Positions 26,248-35,534 are shown, counted from the first letter of the stretch. The stretch is 64,000 nt of DNA from JALYRV01 sp036675475 (GCA_036675475.1 JAKFEY010000067.1:6413-70412), one strand, 5' to 3'. Numbers and translations are program-made. The notes: generated from the sequence alone by a model not told the origin.

Positions 26248-27492
26248 CTACGAAAACCAGTTCAGGAACGCGGTGATGATCAGCGCGTTCGTGAAGTCGA
26301 TGAAGAACGCGCCGACCATCGGCACTACCAGAAAGGCTTTCGGCGCGGGCCCGTACCGCTCCACGATCGCCGTCATGTTGGCCATCGCGTTGGCTGACGT
26401 GCCGAGCGCGAAGCCGGTGAAGCCGCTCGACATCACCGACGCCTCATAATCGCGTCCCATCATCCGCCAGACCACGAACACCGCAATCAGCACGACGACC
26501 ACGATTTGCACGATCAGCATGATCGTCAGCGGCGCGGCCAGGCCGACGAGCTGCTCGAGCTGCAGGTTCATCAGCGCCATCACCAGAAACAGCGACAGCG
26601 CCGCGTTGCCGAGATCGTCGATCACGCGCTGCGACAACCCGAACACGCCCGTGACGTCGTCGATGTTTCGAAAGAGCGCGGCGACGAGCATTGCGCCGAT
26701 ATACGCCGGCAGCGTCAGGCGGAAGCCCGCGCCCGCGGCGGCGTTGACGAGCCACTGGCTGACCCAGGCGCCGAACCACATCGCCGCGAGAATCATGACG
26801 AGCGCCTTCAGCAGGTCGTAGGCCTCGGTGTCTTCGCCCTCCGGAACCTTCGTGGCGGCCGGTTCGGGAAGCGCCGCCTCGACGACGTGTTCGATGGCCG
26901 GCTGCCGCATCGGCGTCGGGACGGCGCGGCGGGCCGGCGACCGCCGGACGAGATACGTGCCGACAGGCCCACCGAATATGCCGCCGGCGACGATGCCGGC
27001 CATCGCGGCCGCGACACCGAGCGTCGCGGCGGCCGGCACGCCGGCCTGCTCGAAGAAGGGCGCGAAGGCGAGCGCCGTGGCCGGTCCGCCCGTCATCGTC
27101 ACGGACCCGGCCAGCACGCCCATCAGCGGCGGTTGCCCGAGCGCTATCGCCACGCCCGCGCCGACAGCGTTCTGCAGCAGCACGACGGCCGTGGCGAGCG
27201 CGAAGAAGATCAGCACCGCGGGACCGCCGACGCGCAGCAGCGCGAGACTCGCCGCAAAGCCGATGCTGGTGAAGAAAGCAATCATCAGCGGCGACTGCAG
27301 CGTGGTGTCGAGGGCGAGCGGGTAGCCGAAGTACAGACGGTTGACCGTCAGCAGGATGGACACGAGCAGGCCGCCGACCACGGGCGCCGGGATGTTGTAG
27401 GTGGCGAGCGGCGGAATGACCCGGCGGATGAAGTAGCCGGCAAACAACACCACGCCGGCAAGAGCGACGGTCTGTACGAGGTCCAGAGACAC
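26248..27492 (-). CDS. gltS: Sodium/glutamate symporter
   Basis: 414 residues, the family's length. Ten or more hydrophobic helices with the GltS hallmarks PAPVVGGLLVSI and GSVTMTGGPATALAFAP, plus in the second half a related loop SSGFTGFALGTSANAMANM and the C-terminal VPMVGAFFIDFTNALII. It imports glutamate with sodium at the inner membrane. A glutamate dehydrogenase gene lies at 37811, but no direct link is visible. Confidence 0.93.
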   Translation of the reverse strand: MSLDLVQTVALAGVVLFAGYFIRRVIPPLATYNIPAPVVGGLLVSILLTVNRLYFGYPLALDTTLQSPLMIAFFTSIGFAASLALLRVGGPAVLIFFALATAVVLLQNAVGAGVAIALGQPPLMGVLAGSVTMTGGPATALAFAPFFEQAGVPAAATLGVAAAMAGIVAGGIFGGPVGTYLVRRSPARRAVPTPMRQPAIEHVVEAALPEPAATKVPEGEDTEAYDLLKALVMILAAMWFGAWVSQWLVNAAAGAGFRLTLPAYIGAMLVAALFRNIDDVTGVFGLSQRVIDDLGNAALSLFLVMALMNLQLEQLVGLAAPLTIMLIVQIVVVVLIAVFVVWRMMGRDYEASVMSSGFTGFALGTSANAMANMTAIVERYGPAPKAFLVVPMVGAFFIDFTNALIITAFLNWFS

Positions 27493-27589
27493 GGCGACAT
27501 TCTACTCATCCTCGAGCTTGCTGCCTGGCGCGGTTCGTGCAAACGGCGGCGCGGCCCCAAGCGCTCCGGACCTCAAAGGAGTCGACAGC

Positions 27590-29335
27590 ATGCGCACCCG
27601 ATTCTGGAGTCTCACCGTTCTCGCGGTCGTCCCCGGAATGGCTCTCACCCTTCTGGCCTACCCGCGTTCCGCCCACATCGTCACCGTCCCAAGCTCGGCC
27701 GGCGCCACCATGACCGAGACATGGACCGGCACGGCGCCGATCAGCGCGCATCCGGCGAGCACGTGTTTCCCGGGCGGCACGCCGCTGCAGCACGAACACG
27801 CCCTGGAAATCCGCGCCGCGGCCGGCACATACGAGGCGGTGAATGCCGCCTTCAAGTTCCAGATCACCTGGATGCCGACGTCGGCCAACATCGTCACGAG
27901 CGACCTGATTCTCACGCTCATCGGGCCCGACGGCCTCGAGGTGGCCTCGAGCGACGGCGGCACGCCGCAGGAAACGATCCTGCTCAACAACCTCGCGCCC
28001 GGCGCGTATCGCGTGGTGGTCTGCGGCTACGCGAACACGGCGCCGCAGCCGTACAACGCGTTGCTCGAAATCACGACGACGAGCGCTGAGACGCCCGCAC
28101 CGAACATCCTTCCCGAGGCGGGGAAGAAGTGGAATGCGCCCGTGCGTGTGACGCCGCCTAACGGCTACGGCTACGAGCCGACCCTGCTGGTCGACAAATA
28201 CGGCAACGCCTTCTCGACGGCGCACAAGGAGAATGCGTTCCTCGCGCTCTCGCTGGATCCGAATTCGCCCGACGGCGTGCGCAGCATGTCGTGGATGTGG
28301 TGGTCGACCGACAAGGGGCAGACGTGGAAGAACACGCCGGGCCTGTCGGAACTGCGTCTCGAAGATCAGCAGCCCGGCGATGAGGGAGATCTCGCGCAGG
28401 ATGATGCGGGCCACATCTATTTCGTCGATACGTACCTGGCCGACATTACGCTCACGCGCTGGACGAGCAACGGCGCCGGCAGCCTCAACTTCGACTTCTC
28501 GCGCCCGATCGCGCCCTCGCCGGAAGTCGACGATCGACCGTGGATCACGGCGCACGGCAACGGCCACATCTTCTATTTCTCGAACGACGGCAGCCAGGCG
28601 GTCGACGGCGGGCGCTACACGGTGCACCCGTCGCATGATGGCGGCATCACCTTCGATCACGTCGGCGTGCTGCTGCCCGAGTCGGGCTGGTGCCGTCCTG
28701 CCGCGGACCATCGTCCCGGCTCGAAGCTCGTGTATGCGGCCTGCACCAACGACAGCGGCAAGCTCTACTCGTACGTGAGCGAGGACGACGGCCTGAGCTT
28801 CCAGCGCTACGACATGGGCACGTACAACGACGCGGACGCGACGCAGAGCTATCCGACGATTGAAGTCGCGCCGGACGGCACCGTGTGGGTGTTGTATGTC
28901 GACTCGAACGATCTGGATTCGGGCGGCACGCCCATCACGAACAACTTGTATCTGTTCCGGTCGGGGGATCAGGGAAAGACGTGGACGAAGCAGGAGATCA
29001 CGCCGGTGCGCGGACGTTATCAGTACGCGTGGCTGGCGGTGTCGCCCGACGGCAAGAAGCTCGGCCTCGGCGTCTACTACCGCCCGAACGCCGACTTCTC
29101 ATGGTCGGTCGCCAGCGCCACGTGGAACGCCGGCGGCACGATCTCGCCGCGCAGCTTCGTGAGCGTCGATCCCGATCATCCGGTGTCGCCGAAGGAACGC
29201 AGCGAGCCGCCCGGCGACTACATGGGCAGCTACTTCTTCCCCGACGGCAAACTCGGCGTCGTGTGGACGCGGTTCGTCCTCTGGACGGATCAGGCCACGC
29301 TGCTGCGCGACATCTTCTTCGCCCGCCAGAAATAG
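27590..29335 (+). CDS. Secreted sialidase/BNR-repeat-like protein
   Basis: 581 residues from ATG 27590, with AAAGGAG upstream. A signal peptide (FWSLTVLAVVPGMALTLLA) is followed by a beta-sandwich prepeptidase-like segment (about 40-155) and a beta-propeller with Asp-box motifs such as STDKGQTW, HDGGITF and SGDQGKTW. Asp boxes mark sialidase and related six-bladed propellers, but the catalytic arginine triad is not evident, so enzymatic activity is uncertain. Probably periplasmic or extracellular. Confidence 0.8.
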   Translation: MRTRFWSLTVLAVVPGMALTLLAYPRSAHIVTVPSSAGATMTETWTGTAPISAHPASTCFPGGTPLQHEHALEIRAAAGTYEAVNAAFKFQITWMPTSANIVTSDLILTLIGPDGLEVASSDGGTPQETILLNNLAPGAYRVVVCGYANTAPQPYNALLEITTTSAETPAPNILPEAGKKWNAPVRVTPPNGYGYEPTLLVDKYGNAFSTAHKENAFLALSLDPNSPDGVRSMSWMWWSTDKGQTWKNTPGLSELRLEDQQPGDEGDLAQDDAGHIYFVDTYLADITLTRWTSNGAGSLNFDFSRPIAPSPEVDDRPWITAHGNGHIFYFSNDGSQAVDGGRYTVHPSHDGGITFDHVGVLLPESGWCRPAADHRPGSKLVYAACTNDSGKLYSYVSEDDGLSFQRYDMGTYNDADATQSYPTIEVAPDGTVWVLYVDSNDLDSGGTPITNNLYLFRSGDQGKTWTKQEITPVRGRYQYAWLAVSPDGKKLGLGVYYRPNADFSWSVASATWNAGGTISPRSFVSVDPDHPVSPKERSEPPGDYMGSYFFPDGKLGVVWTRFVLWTDQATLLRDIFFARQK

Positions 29336-29344
29336 TTCGATTGG

Positions 29345-29368
29345 GGGCGGCCGGTACGCCGGCCGCCC
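29345..29368. terminator. Bidirectional terminator-like hairpin
   Basis: A perfect 10-bp stem (GGGCGGCCGG with its complement) and loop TACG, between the convergent genes ending at 29335 and 29385. No long T-run follows on either strand. Confidence 0.7.
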
Positions 29369-29384
29369 TCGATCCGGGTCCCGC

Positions 29385-29543
29385 CTACTTTCCGAGCAGT
29401 ATCAGCACTCCCGCGATCAGCGCGAGCACCGCCATCACGATGGCCGGGATCGGCATCGCCACGAGGCCGCCGATCCCGATGAGAATCAGATAGATGCCGA
29501 GCAGGAGCATGCCGAGCGAGCGTGTGCCGAGGTAGTTTGCCAT
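29385..29543 (-). CDS. Small integral membrane protein
   Basis: 52 residues from ATG 29543 (MANYLGTRSLGMLLLGIYLI); an upstream in-frame ATG at 29555 would add four residues. Two hydrophobic helices separated by AMPIPAI and ending LILLGK. Small two-helix proteins of this pattern are common in acidobacterial and related genomes and have no known function. Confidence 0.55.
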   Translation of the reverse strand: MANYLGTRSLGMLLLGIYLILIGIGGLVAMPIPAIVMAVLALIAGVLILLGK

Positions 29544-29601
29544 GCGGCGGAGCATAGCACCCGATGGCAGAAGTCCGTCCATTGACTTCATCGTCTATAA
29601 T

Positions 29602-29630
29602 AAGCTACCTTATAGGACATAAGGTAACTT
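29602..29630. promoter_or_regulatory. hipBA operator-like dyad
   Basis: Arms AAGCTACCTTAT (29602-29613) and ATAAGGTAACTT (29619-29630) are complementary at 11 of 12 positions around AGGAC. TATAAT (29596-29601) abuts the left arm, and TTGACT (29582-29587) lies 18 bp before TACCTT in the arm. Autorepression by HipB at such dyads is known in the family. Confidence 0.65.
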
Positions 29631-29644
29631 ATATAGGACGTTAT

Positions 29645-29998
29645 ATGCACAAAGGCTTCTCGGCCACCACCCTGCCAATGCCCGTGCGGCGCTCGCTGGG
29701 CAAACTCGGCCAGGACATCCGCGATGCCCGCCTGCGGCGCCGTATTCCTGTGGCCATTGCGGCGGAACGCGCGTCGATCAGTCGGATGACGCTCAACCGG
29801 CTCGAGAAAGGTGATCCCGGCGTCGCCCTGGGTATCTACGCCACCGTTCTCTTCGTACTCGGGCTGCTCGATCGTCTTGCGGACGTCGCTGACGTCAGGC
29901 ACGACGCCGTCGGTCTTCAGCTCGAGGAGGCCCGGCTGCCCAGGAGAATTCGGACCGCACGGGCACCGAAACGTCAGAAGCCACCGAAGACCTCCTGA
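29645..29998 (+). CDS. hipB: HipB-like antitoxin (XRE helix-turn-helix)
   Basis: 117 residues from ATG 29645, with AGGA 6 nt upstream. The central helix-turn-helix GQDIRDARLRRRIPVAIAAERASISRMTLNRLEKGDP, given here as two halves around residues 20-56, is a typical XRE fold. The basic Pro/Arg tail is variable. It would repress its own promoter at the adjacent dyad and neutralise HipA. Stop and hipA start overlap as TGATG. Confidence 0.85.
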   Translation: MHKGFSATTLPMPVRRSLGKLGQDIRDARLRRRIPVAIAAERASISRMTLNRLEKGDPGVALGIYATVLFVLGLLDRLADVADVRHDAVGLQLEEARLPRRIRTARAPKRQKPPKTS

Positions 29999-31251
29999 TG
30001 GATCGCGAGGTTCGTGTCTACGTTGACTTGGAGAGTGTCCCGCATCTGGTGGGGCGCCTTTGGAGTCGTGCGCGCAAGGGCCGCGAGACGGCCACGTTCG
30101 AATATGACGCCGGGTGGCTCGAGAACCCCGCCCGATTCTCGCTCGAGCCCGCGTTGCATCTGGGCCCTGGCCCGTTTCACACGACGGCTGATCTTCCCAT
30201 GTTCGGTGCGATTGGCGATTCCGCGCCCGACCGCTGGGGACGTGCGCTGATGCGCCGTGTCGAGCGCAGGCGGGCGGAGCGCGAGAAACAGACGCCTCGC
30301 ACGCTGGGTGAAATCGACTACCTGCTTCAGGTCGATGATGAGACGCGCCAGGGCGCACTGCGTTTCGCTGAAGTTGCGGGCGGGCCGTTCCTCCGAGCGA
30401 GCGGCGCCACCCGGACTCCGCCGCTGATTGCCTTGCCGCGCCTGTTGTCCGCATCCGAGCGCCTCGTTGATGACAAGGGTACGGATGAAGACCTGCGCCT
30501 GCTCCTTGCGCCGGGCTCATCGCTGGGTGGCGCAAGACCGAAAGCCTCGGTCCGCGATCGCGACGGCCATCTTGCCATTGCCAAGTTTCCGCGCCGTGAT
30601 GACGAGTACGACACGGTCGTATGGGAGGCGGTCACGTTGTCGTTGGCTGCGAAAGCGGGAATACCAGTGGCCAAAGGCCGGCTCGAGATGGTGGCGGGCA
30701 AGCACGTCCTCCTGCTGCGGCGGTTCGACAGACAGGGCGCCAACCGTATCCCCTTCCTGTCATCGATGAGCATGCTCGGCGCCGCGGACAACCAGACGCG
30801 CAGCTATCTCGAGATCGTCGATGCGCTCCGGCAGCACGGGGCCGCCGCCAGGGAAGACATTCGCGGCCTGTGGCGGCGCCTCGTGTTCAACATCCTCGTG
30901 TCGAACACCGACGACCATCTCAGGAATCACGGCTTCCTGTACGCCGGCGCCAGGGGCTGGAAACTGTCGCCTGCGTACGACCTCAACCCGGTGCCGGTCG
31001 ACATCAAGCCGCGCATCCTCAACACGGCGATTACCGAAGATGACGCGACCGCGTCACTTGACCTGGCGTTGGAGGTTGCAGGTTACTTCGAACTGCGGGA
31101 CCCGGAGGCGCGCGAGATCATGCAGGCCGTCGGCCGCGTGGTGTCGACCTGGCGCGACGAGGCGTCGCGTCATGGACTTCAGAAACCGCAGATCGAGCGG
31201 ATGGCGTCAGCCTTCGAGCACGAAGACCTGCTGCGCGCGACCCGATCGTGA
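29998..31251 (+). CDS. hipA: HipA-like Ser/Thr kinase toxin
   Basis: 417 residues, full length. HipA N-terminal domain (about 5-95), then the kinase with the P-loop-like GSSLGGARPKA (173-183), catalytic loop NTDDHLRN (303-310) and metal-binding DLN (328-330) in SPAYDLNPVP. E. coli HipA phosphorylates GltX and causes persistence; the target here is not known. All catalytic residues are intact, so the toxin looks active. The gene ends 10 bp before the 3' end of a tRNA-Leu gene. Confidence 0.93.
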   Translation: MDREVRVYVDLESVPHLVGRLWSRARKGRETATFEYDAGWLENPARFSLEPALHLGPGPFHTTADLPMFGAIGDSAPDRWGRALMRRVERRRAEREKQTPRTLGEIDYLLQVDDETRQGALRFAEVAGGPFLRASGATRTPPLIALPRLLSASERLVDDKGTDEDLRLLLAPGSSLGGARPKASVRDRDGHLAIAKFPRRDDEYDTVVWEAVTLSLAAKAGIPVAKGRLEMVAGKHVLLLRRFDRQGANRIPFLSSMSMLGAADNQTRSYLEIVDALRQHGAAAREDIRGLWRRLVFNILVSNTDDHLRNHGFLYAGARGWKLSPAYDLNPVPVDIKPRILNTAITEDDATASLDLALEVAGYFELRDPEAREIMQAVGRVVSTWRDEASRHGLQKPQIERMASAFEHEDLLRATRS

Positions 31252-31260
31252 CGACGGCGG

Positions 31261-31348
31261 TGGTGCCGGGGGTGGGGATCGAACCCACACGGCCTTTTGG
31301 GCCAGGGGATTTTAAGTCCCCAGCGTCTGCCAGTTCCGCCACCCCGGC
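31261..31348 (-). tRNA. tRNA-Leu (UAA)
   Basis: Mature tRNA 31264-31348 plus encoded CCA at 31261-31263. Acceptor stem GCCGGGG pairs with CCCCGGC; the anticodon arm is GGGGA-CTTAAAA-TCCCC with anticodon TAA, the long variable arm TGGCCCAAAAGGCCG is as expected for type II tRNA, and the T arm has GGTTCGATCC. A TACAAT at 31366-31371 on the minus strand may be its -10 box. Confidence 0.95.
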
Positions 31349-31360
31349 GGGGCAAGCCAA

Positions 31361-31388
31361 GGTAAATTGTAGGTTGTAAAGGGTAAAT
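31361..31388 (+). repeat. Dispersed AT-rich repeat, degenerate copy
   Basis: Units GTAAATTGTAGG and TTGTAAAGGGTAAA resemble the repeats at 7735 and 45143. It fills the 38 bp between the tRNA-Leu and the sigma factor gene and includes the start ATG region of the latter. The minus strand carries TACAAT. Confidence 0.4.
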
Positions 31389-31914
31389 GGATTTGCAGAT
31401 TCTTCTCGACAACCACCGGAGGTTTCTGGCGTTTCTCGAGAAGCGCGTCGGCGATCGCGCGGTCGCGGAAGACATCCTGCAGGATGCGTTCGTGCGCAAT
31501 CTTGCGAAGGCGGGCGAGCTGCCGCCAGACGAGATCATCCCCTGGTTCTATGCGACGCTGCGCAACGCGGTCGTCGATCGCTATCGCCGCGAGCAGGTGA
31601 AGAACAAGCGCCTCGAGGCGTTTGCGCACGAACTGGAACGGACGCGCGACGAGGGCAGCGACACGGATCGCGAGATCTGCGCGTGCGTGTCGCGCCTGAC
31701 GTCCACGCTCAAGCCCGAATACGCCGACGTGCTGGCGCGTGTCGATGTCGGCGGCGCCTCTTTAAAGGAGTACGCTCAGGAGAAGGGGCTGACCGCCAGC
31801 AACGCGGGCGTGCGCGCGCACCGGGCACGCCAGGCGCTGCGACGCCAGCTGATGCAGTCCTGCGGGCTGTGCGCCGAGCACGGCTGCGTCGACTGCACCT
31901 GCACCGCGCGCTGA
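31387..31914 (+). CDS. ECF sigma factor with Cys-rich C-terminus (CorE-like)
   Basis: 175 residues. Sigma-2 (about 5-75, with EDILQDAFVRNL and RNAVVDRYRRE) and sigma-4 (about 103-155) are joined by a linker containing CxC at Cys98 and Cys100. The tail holds Cys159, Cys162, His165, Cys167, Cys170 and Cys172. This pairing is the hallmark of CorE-type ECF factors of myxobacteria, which sense copper or cadmium directly without an anti-sigma factor. The next gene is a copper-type ATPase, which supports metal sensing. Confidence 0.88.
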   Translation: MDLQILLDNHRRFLAFLEKRVGDRAVAEDILQDAFVRNLAKAGELPPDEIIPWFYATLRNAVVDRYRREQVKNKRLEAFAHELERTRDEGSDTDREICACVSRLTSTLKPEYADVLARVDVGGASLKEYAQEKGLTASNAGVRAHRARQALRRQLMQSCGLCAEHGCVDCTCTAR

Positions 31915-31965
31915 GGCCGCACTGTAAGATTCCGCCCGGGCCTGCGTTATCCAGGCAGAGGCTAC

Positions 31966-34341
31966 ATGGAACCAGCAAAGGTCAAAGACGTCGTCTGCGG
32001 GATGACCATCGACCCGGCAAAGGCTGCGGGGTCAAGCGAATACAAGGGCCGGCAGTATTACTTCTGCAGCAAGGGCTGCAAGACGAAGTTCGACGCGGAT
32101 CCGGAGAAGTACCTGGCGCCGCCTGCCGCGGCGGCGCCGGCGCACTCGCACGCCGGACACGGCAGCCAGCAGGCGGCCCGCACCGAGGCCGCTCCGGCGC
32201 CGGCCGGCAACGTCGAATACACCTGCCCGATGCACCCCGAGATCGTGCAGATCGGCCCCGGCTCGTGCCCGATCTGCGGCATGGCGCTCGAGCCGCGCAC
32301 GGTGTCGCTCGAGGACGCGCCGAATCCCGAACTGGTCGACATGACGCGGCGATTCTGGATCGCCGCCGCGCTCACGCTCCCGGTGTTCGTGCTCGCGATG
32401 AGCGACATGCTGCTCGGGCCAGGCCTGGGCGGCCGTCTCGATCTGCGCACCGTCAACCTCATCGCGCTCGTGCTCACCACGCCCGTCGTGTGGTGGGCCG
32501 GCTGGCCGTTCTTCGAGCGGATGTGGGCGTCGATCGTCAACCGCTCGCCCAACATGTTCACGCTGATCGGCATGGGCGTGGGCGCCGCGTACTTCTACAG
32601 CGCCGCCGCCGCGCTCACGCCGGAGATTTTCCCCGACGGCTTCCGCATGCACGGCGCGGTCGAGACGTACTTCGACACGGCCGCCGTCATCACGGTCCTC
32701 GTGCTGCTTGGACAGGTGCTCGAGCTGCGCGCGCGCAACCAGACCTCATCGGCCATCCGCAACCTGCTTGGTCTCGCGCCAAAGACCGCGCGCATCATCA
32801 TCCCGGCCGGGCCAGCCGGGCGCGACGGCGCCGAGCACGACATCCCCCTCAGTGACGTGCACGTCGGCGATCTGCTGCGCGTACGGCCCGGCGAGAAAGT
32901 GCCCGTCGACGGCGTCGTCACCGAAGGCTCGAGCGCGGTGGACGAGTCGATGGTCACGGGCGAGCCGATGCCGGTCACCAAGCGCGCGGGGGACCGCGTC
33001 ACGGGCGGCACCATCAACGGCACCGGCAGTCTCGTGTTCCGCGCCGAGCGCGTCGGCGCGCAGACGCTGCTCGCGCAGATCGTGCAGATGGTGGCCGAGG
33101 CGCAGCGCAGCCGCGCGCCCATTCAGCGCCTGGCCGACCTGGTCGCCGCCTGGTTCGTGCCGGCCGTCATCGTGGTCGCGATTCTGAGTTTCATCGGCTG
33201 GACGATCTGGGGACCCGATCCTCGTCTCGCGCTCGCCACCGTCAGCGCCGTCGCGGTGCTGATCATTGCGTGCCCGTGCGCGCTCGGCCTCGCCACACCC
33301 ATGGCCATCATGGTCGGCACCGGCCGCGGCGCCACCGCCGGCGTGCTGATTCGCAACGCCGAAGCGCTCGAGCGCATGGAGAAAGTCGACACGCTCGTGG
33401 TCGACAAGACCGGCACGATCACCGAAGGGAAGCCGAGCCTGGTGACCGTGAGGCCCGTGCGCGGCGTCGATGAAGACACGCTGCTCAACCTCGCCGCCGC
33501 CGCAGAGCGGTCCAGCGAGCACCCGCTCGCGGCCGCCATCGTGAAAGGCGCGGAAGAGCGCGGCGTGGCGCGCGCGACCGCCGATCACTTCGACTCGGTT
33601 ACGGGGAAAGGCATTACCGCAACCGTCGCGGGGCGCGCCGTGATTGTGGGCACCGAGTCGCTGCTGCGCGAGAATGGCGTCGATGTGGCGCTGCTCGCCA
33701 GCCAGGCCGATGCGTTGCGCGAGGTCGGGCAAACGATCGTGTTCGTCGCGATCGACGGGCAGCCCGCGGGTCTGCTCGGCGTCGCGGATCGCATCAAGCC
33801 GTCAACCGCCGAAGCGCTGCGCACGCTGCAAGCACAGGGCCTGAGCATCGTCATGCTCACCGGCGACAGCAAAGTCACCGCGGAAGCGGTCGCCAAGACA
33901 CTCGGGCTCGAGGATGTGCGCGCCGAAGTGCTGCCCGCGCAGAAGCGCGACGTGGTGCGCGAGCTGCAGCGGCAGGGCCGAGTCGTGGCGATGGCGGGCG
34001 ACGGCATCAACGATGCGCCGGCGCTTGCCGAGGCCACCGTCGGCATCGCCATGGGCACCGGCACCGACGTCGCGATGCAGAGCGCGGGCATCACACTCGT
34101 GCAGGGCGATCTGCGCGGCATCGCGCGCGCGCGGCGTCTCAGCCGGGCGACGATGAAGAACATCCGGCAGAACTTGTTTCTGGCCTTCGTCTACAACATG
34201 GTGGGCGTGCCGGTGGCCGCTGGCGTGTTGTATCCGTTCACGGGCACGCTCATCAGCCCAATCTGGGCGAGCGCGGCCATGACGTTCAGCTCGGTGTCGG
34301 TGATTCTCAACGCGCTGCGGCTGCGCCGGCTGCAGCTGTAA
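31966..34341 (+). CDS. copA: Copper-translocating P1B-type ATPase
   Basis: 791 residues. YHS domain (about 5-52, with CGMTIDP), histidine-rich linker, heavy-metal-binding domain (85-112, CPMHPEIVQIGPGSCPICGM) and P1B core: transmembrane CPC in IACPCALG near 435, phosphorylated Asp480 in DKTGT, SEHPLA and GDGINDAP near 679. CPC plus the C-terminal helices indicates Cu(I) export from the cytoplasm. The usual N-terminal GxxCxxC (HMA) domain is replaced by YHS/HMBD. It is preceded by AGAGG and probably controlled by the sigma factor at 31387. Confidence 0.94.
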   Translation: MEPAKVKDVVCGMTIDPAKAAGSSEYKGRQYYFCSKGCKTKFDADPEKYLAPPAAAAPAHSHAGHGSQQAARTEAAPAPAGNVEYTCPMHPEIVQIGPGSCPICGMALEPRTVSLEDAPNPELVDMTRRFWIAAALTLPVFVLAMSDMLLGPGLGGRLDLRTVNLIALVLTTPVVWWAGWPFFERMWASIVNRSPNMFTLIGMGVGAAYFYSAAAALTPEIFPDGFRMHGAVETYFDTAAVITVLVLLGQVLELRARNQTSSAIRNLLGLAPKTARIIIPAGPAGRDGAEHDIPLSDVHVGDLLRVRPGEKVPVDGVVTEGSSAVDESMVTGEPMPVTKRAGDRVTGGTINGTGSLVFRAERVGAQTLLAQIVQMVAEAQRSRAPIQRLADLVAAWFVPAVIVVAILSFIGWTIWGPDPRLALATVSAVAVLIIACPCALGLATPMAIMVGTGRGATAGVLIRNAEALERMEKVDTLVVDKTGTITEGKPSLVTVRPVRGVDEDTLLNLAAAAERSSEHPLAAAIVKGAEERGVARATADHFDSVTGKGITATVAGRAVIVGTESLLRENGVDVALLASQADALREVGQTIVFVAIDGQPAGLLGVADRIKPSTAEALRTLQAQGLSIVMLTGDSKVTAEAVAKTLGLEDVRAEVLPAQKRDVVRELQRQGRVVAMAGDGINDAPALAEATVGIAMGTGTDVAMQSAGITLVQGDLRGIARARRLSRATMKNIRQNLFLAFVYNMVGVPVAAGVLYPFTGTLISPIWASAAMTFSSVSVILNALRLRRLQL

Positions 34342-34365
34342 GAGCGGCGTGATGGCCGGCGTGTG

Positions 34366-34800
34366 TCAGATCGCGCCGGCCGCCCACGCCACCGCGACGT
34401 ATCGCGCGAACTTCCCGAGCACGGTCCACACGGTGAACGCCCCGAACGGCGTGCCCGCGGCACCGGCAGCGGCAACGAGCGCATCGCCCAGCACGGGCAC
34501 CCACGACAGCAGCAGAACAGGCGCGCCGCGTGCCGCCATCAGGCGCGTCGCGCGATCGGCCTCGCGGGCCCTCAAGGGCCGCGCCACCGCTGCGGGCCGG
34601 TGGCGCAGCATCGCCACGGCCTTCTTCGCCAGCCAGTAGGTCGTGCACGCCCCGAGATAGTTGCCGGCGGTGGCCACCAGGACGAGCGGCCAGAAGGGAT
34701 ACTCGCGCCGTACGAGCACGATCAGCGCGGGCTCGGATCCGAGCGGCACGATCGTCGCGGCAAGCACACTCCACGCAAAGAGCGTGAGGTATGCCGTCAT
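34366..34800 (-). CDS. YqaA-like (DedA/SNARE-associated) membrane protein
   Basis: 144 residues. Four hydrophobic segments with PLGSEPALIVLV, AGNYLGACTTYWLAK and LLLSWVPVLGDALVAAAG, matching the short YqaA branch of the DedA superfamily, which takes part in membrane homeostasis or lipid flipping. It overlaps the lgt gene by 4 bp (ATGA). Confidence 0.85.
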   Translation of the reverse strand: MTAYLTLFAWSVLAATIVPLGSEPALIVLVRREYPFWPLVLVATAGNYLGACTTYWLAKKAVAMLRHRPAAVARPLRAREADRATRLMAARGAPVLLLSWVPVLGDALVAAAGAAGTPFGAFTVWTVLGKFARYVAVAWAAGAI

Positions 34801-35534
34801 CGCCCGCGAGGCACGCGGGCGCGAATCACGAGGGCCGCGCCCACCGCAGCGAGCGTCAGCGCAAACAGCTGCGCGAGGGTCAGGCCGAACAGCATCGGCT
34901 CGTTCACGCGGATGAACTCGACCAGAAACCGGAAGGCGCCCGCGAGCAGGAAATACTGCCCGAGGATCGAGAGGTCACGCACACCCGTGCGCCGCAGGCG
35001 GATCAACCAGAACGTGAGACCGGCGAGAAACAACGCTTCGTAGATTTGCGTGGGATGCACCGGCACGTACGTGGGCGGCAGCCCGTTCGGGAACGCGACG
35101 GCCCACGGCAGGTCGCTTGGCGTGCCGTAGTCGTCGCCCACGAGGAAACAGCCGATGCGGCCCAGCATGTGGCCGGCCGCCAGGGCGGGCGTCACGGCGG
35201 CCAGTGACCGCACGAGCGGCGCGCGCATGTAGCGCAGCGCGGCAATGCCGGCGCCCACGCCGCCGATGAAGCCGCCATACCAGCTGAGGCCCGCGCGGCT
35301 GAAGAGCAGGCTCGTGAACGGCGCGTCACCCGAAAACTCGATGGCCCAGATCAGTTTCGCGCCGACGAGGCCGCCGGCCGCGCCGATGAGCGCGGCGTTC
35401 TCGTACTCCACGCGCAGGCCGCGGGCCCGCAGTTCGCGCCTGAACAGCCACAGCCCCACCAGGAAGCCGGCCGCGACCATCAATCCGAAGCTGGTGATCT
35501 CGAAGTCGCCGATGCGGGCGATGACCGGATACAT
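34797..35534 (-). CDS. lgt: Prolipoprotein diacylglyceryl transferase
   Basis: 245 residues. The essential YGG-to-GRIG core reads HMLGRIGCFLVGDDYG, with HPTQIYEA and RFLVEFIR downstream; seven hydrophobic segments. The enzyme adds diacylglycerol to the lipobox cysteine of prolipoproteins in the inner membrane. The cysteine in GRIGC, where Asn is common, is a known variant. Followed by yqaA in the same operon. Confidence 0.92.
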   Translation of the reverse strand: MYPVIARIGDFEITSFGLMVAAGFLVGLWLFRRELRARGLRVEYENAALIGAAGGLVGAKLIWAIEFSGDAPFTSLLFSRAGLSWYGGFIGGVGAGIAALRYMRAPLVRSLAAVTPALAAGHMLGRIGCFLVGDDYGTPSDLPWAVAFPNGLPPTYVPVHPTQIYEALFLAGLTFWLIRLRRTGVRDLSILGQYFLLAGAFRFLVEFIRVNEPMLFGLTLAQLFALTLAAVGAALVIRARVPRGR

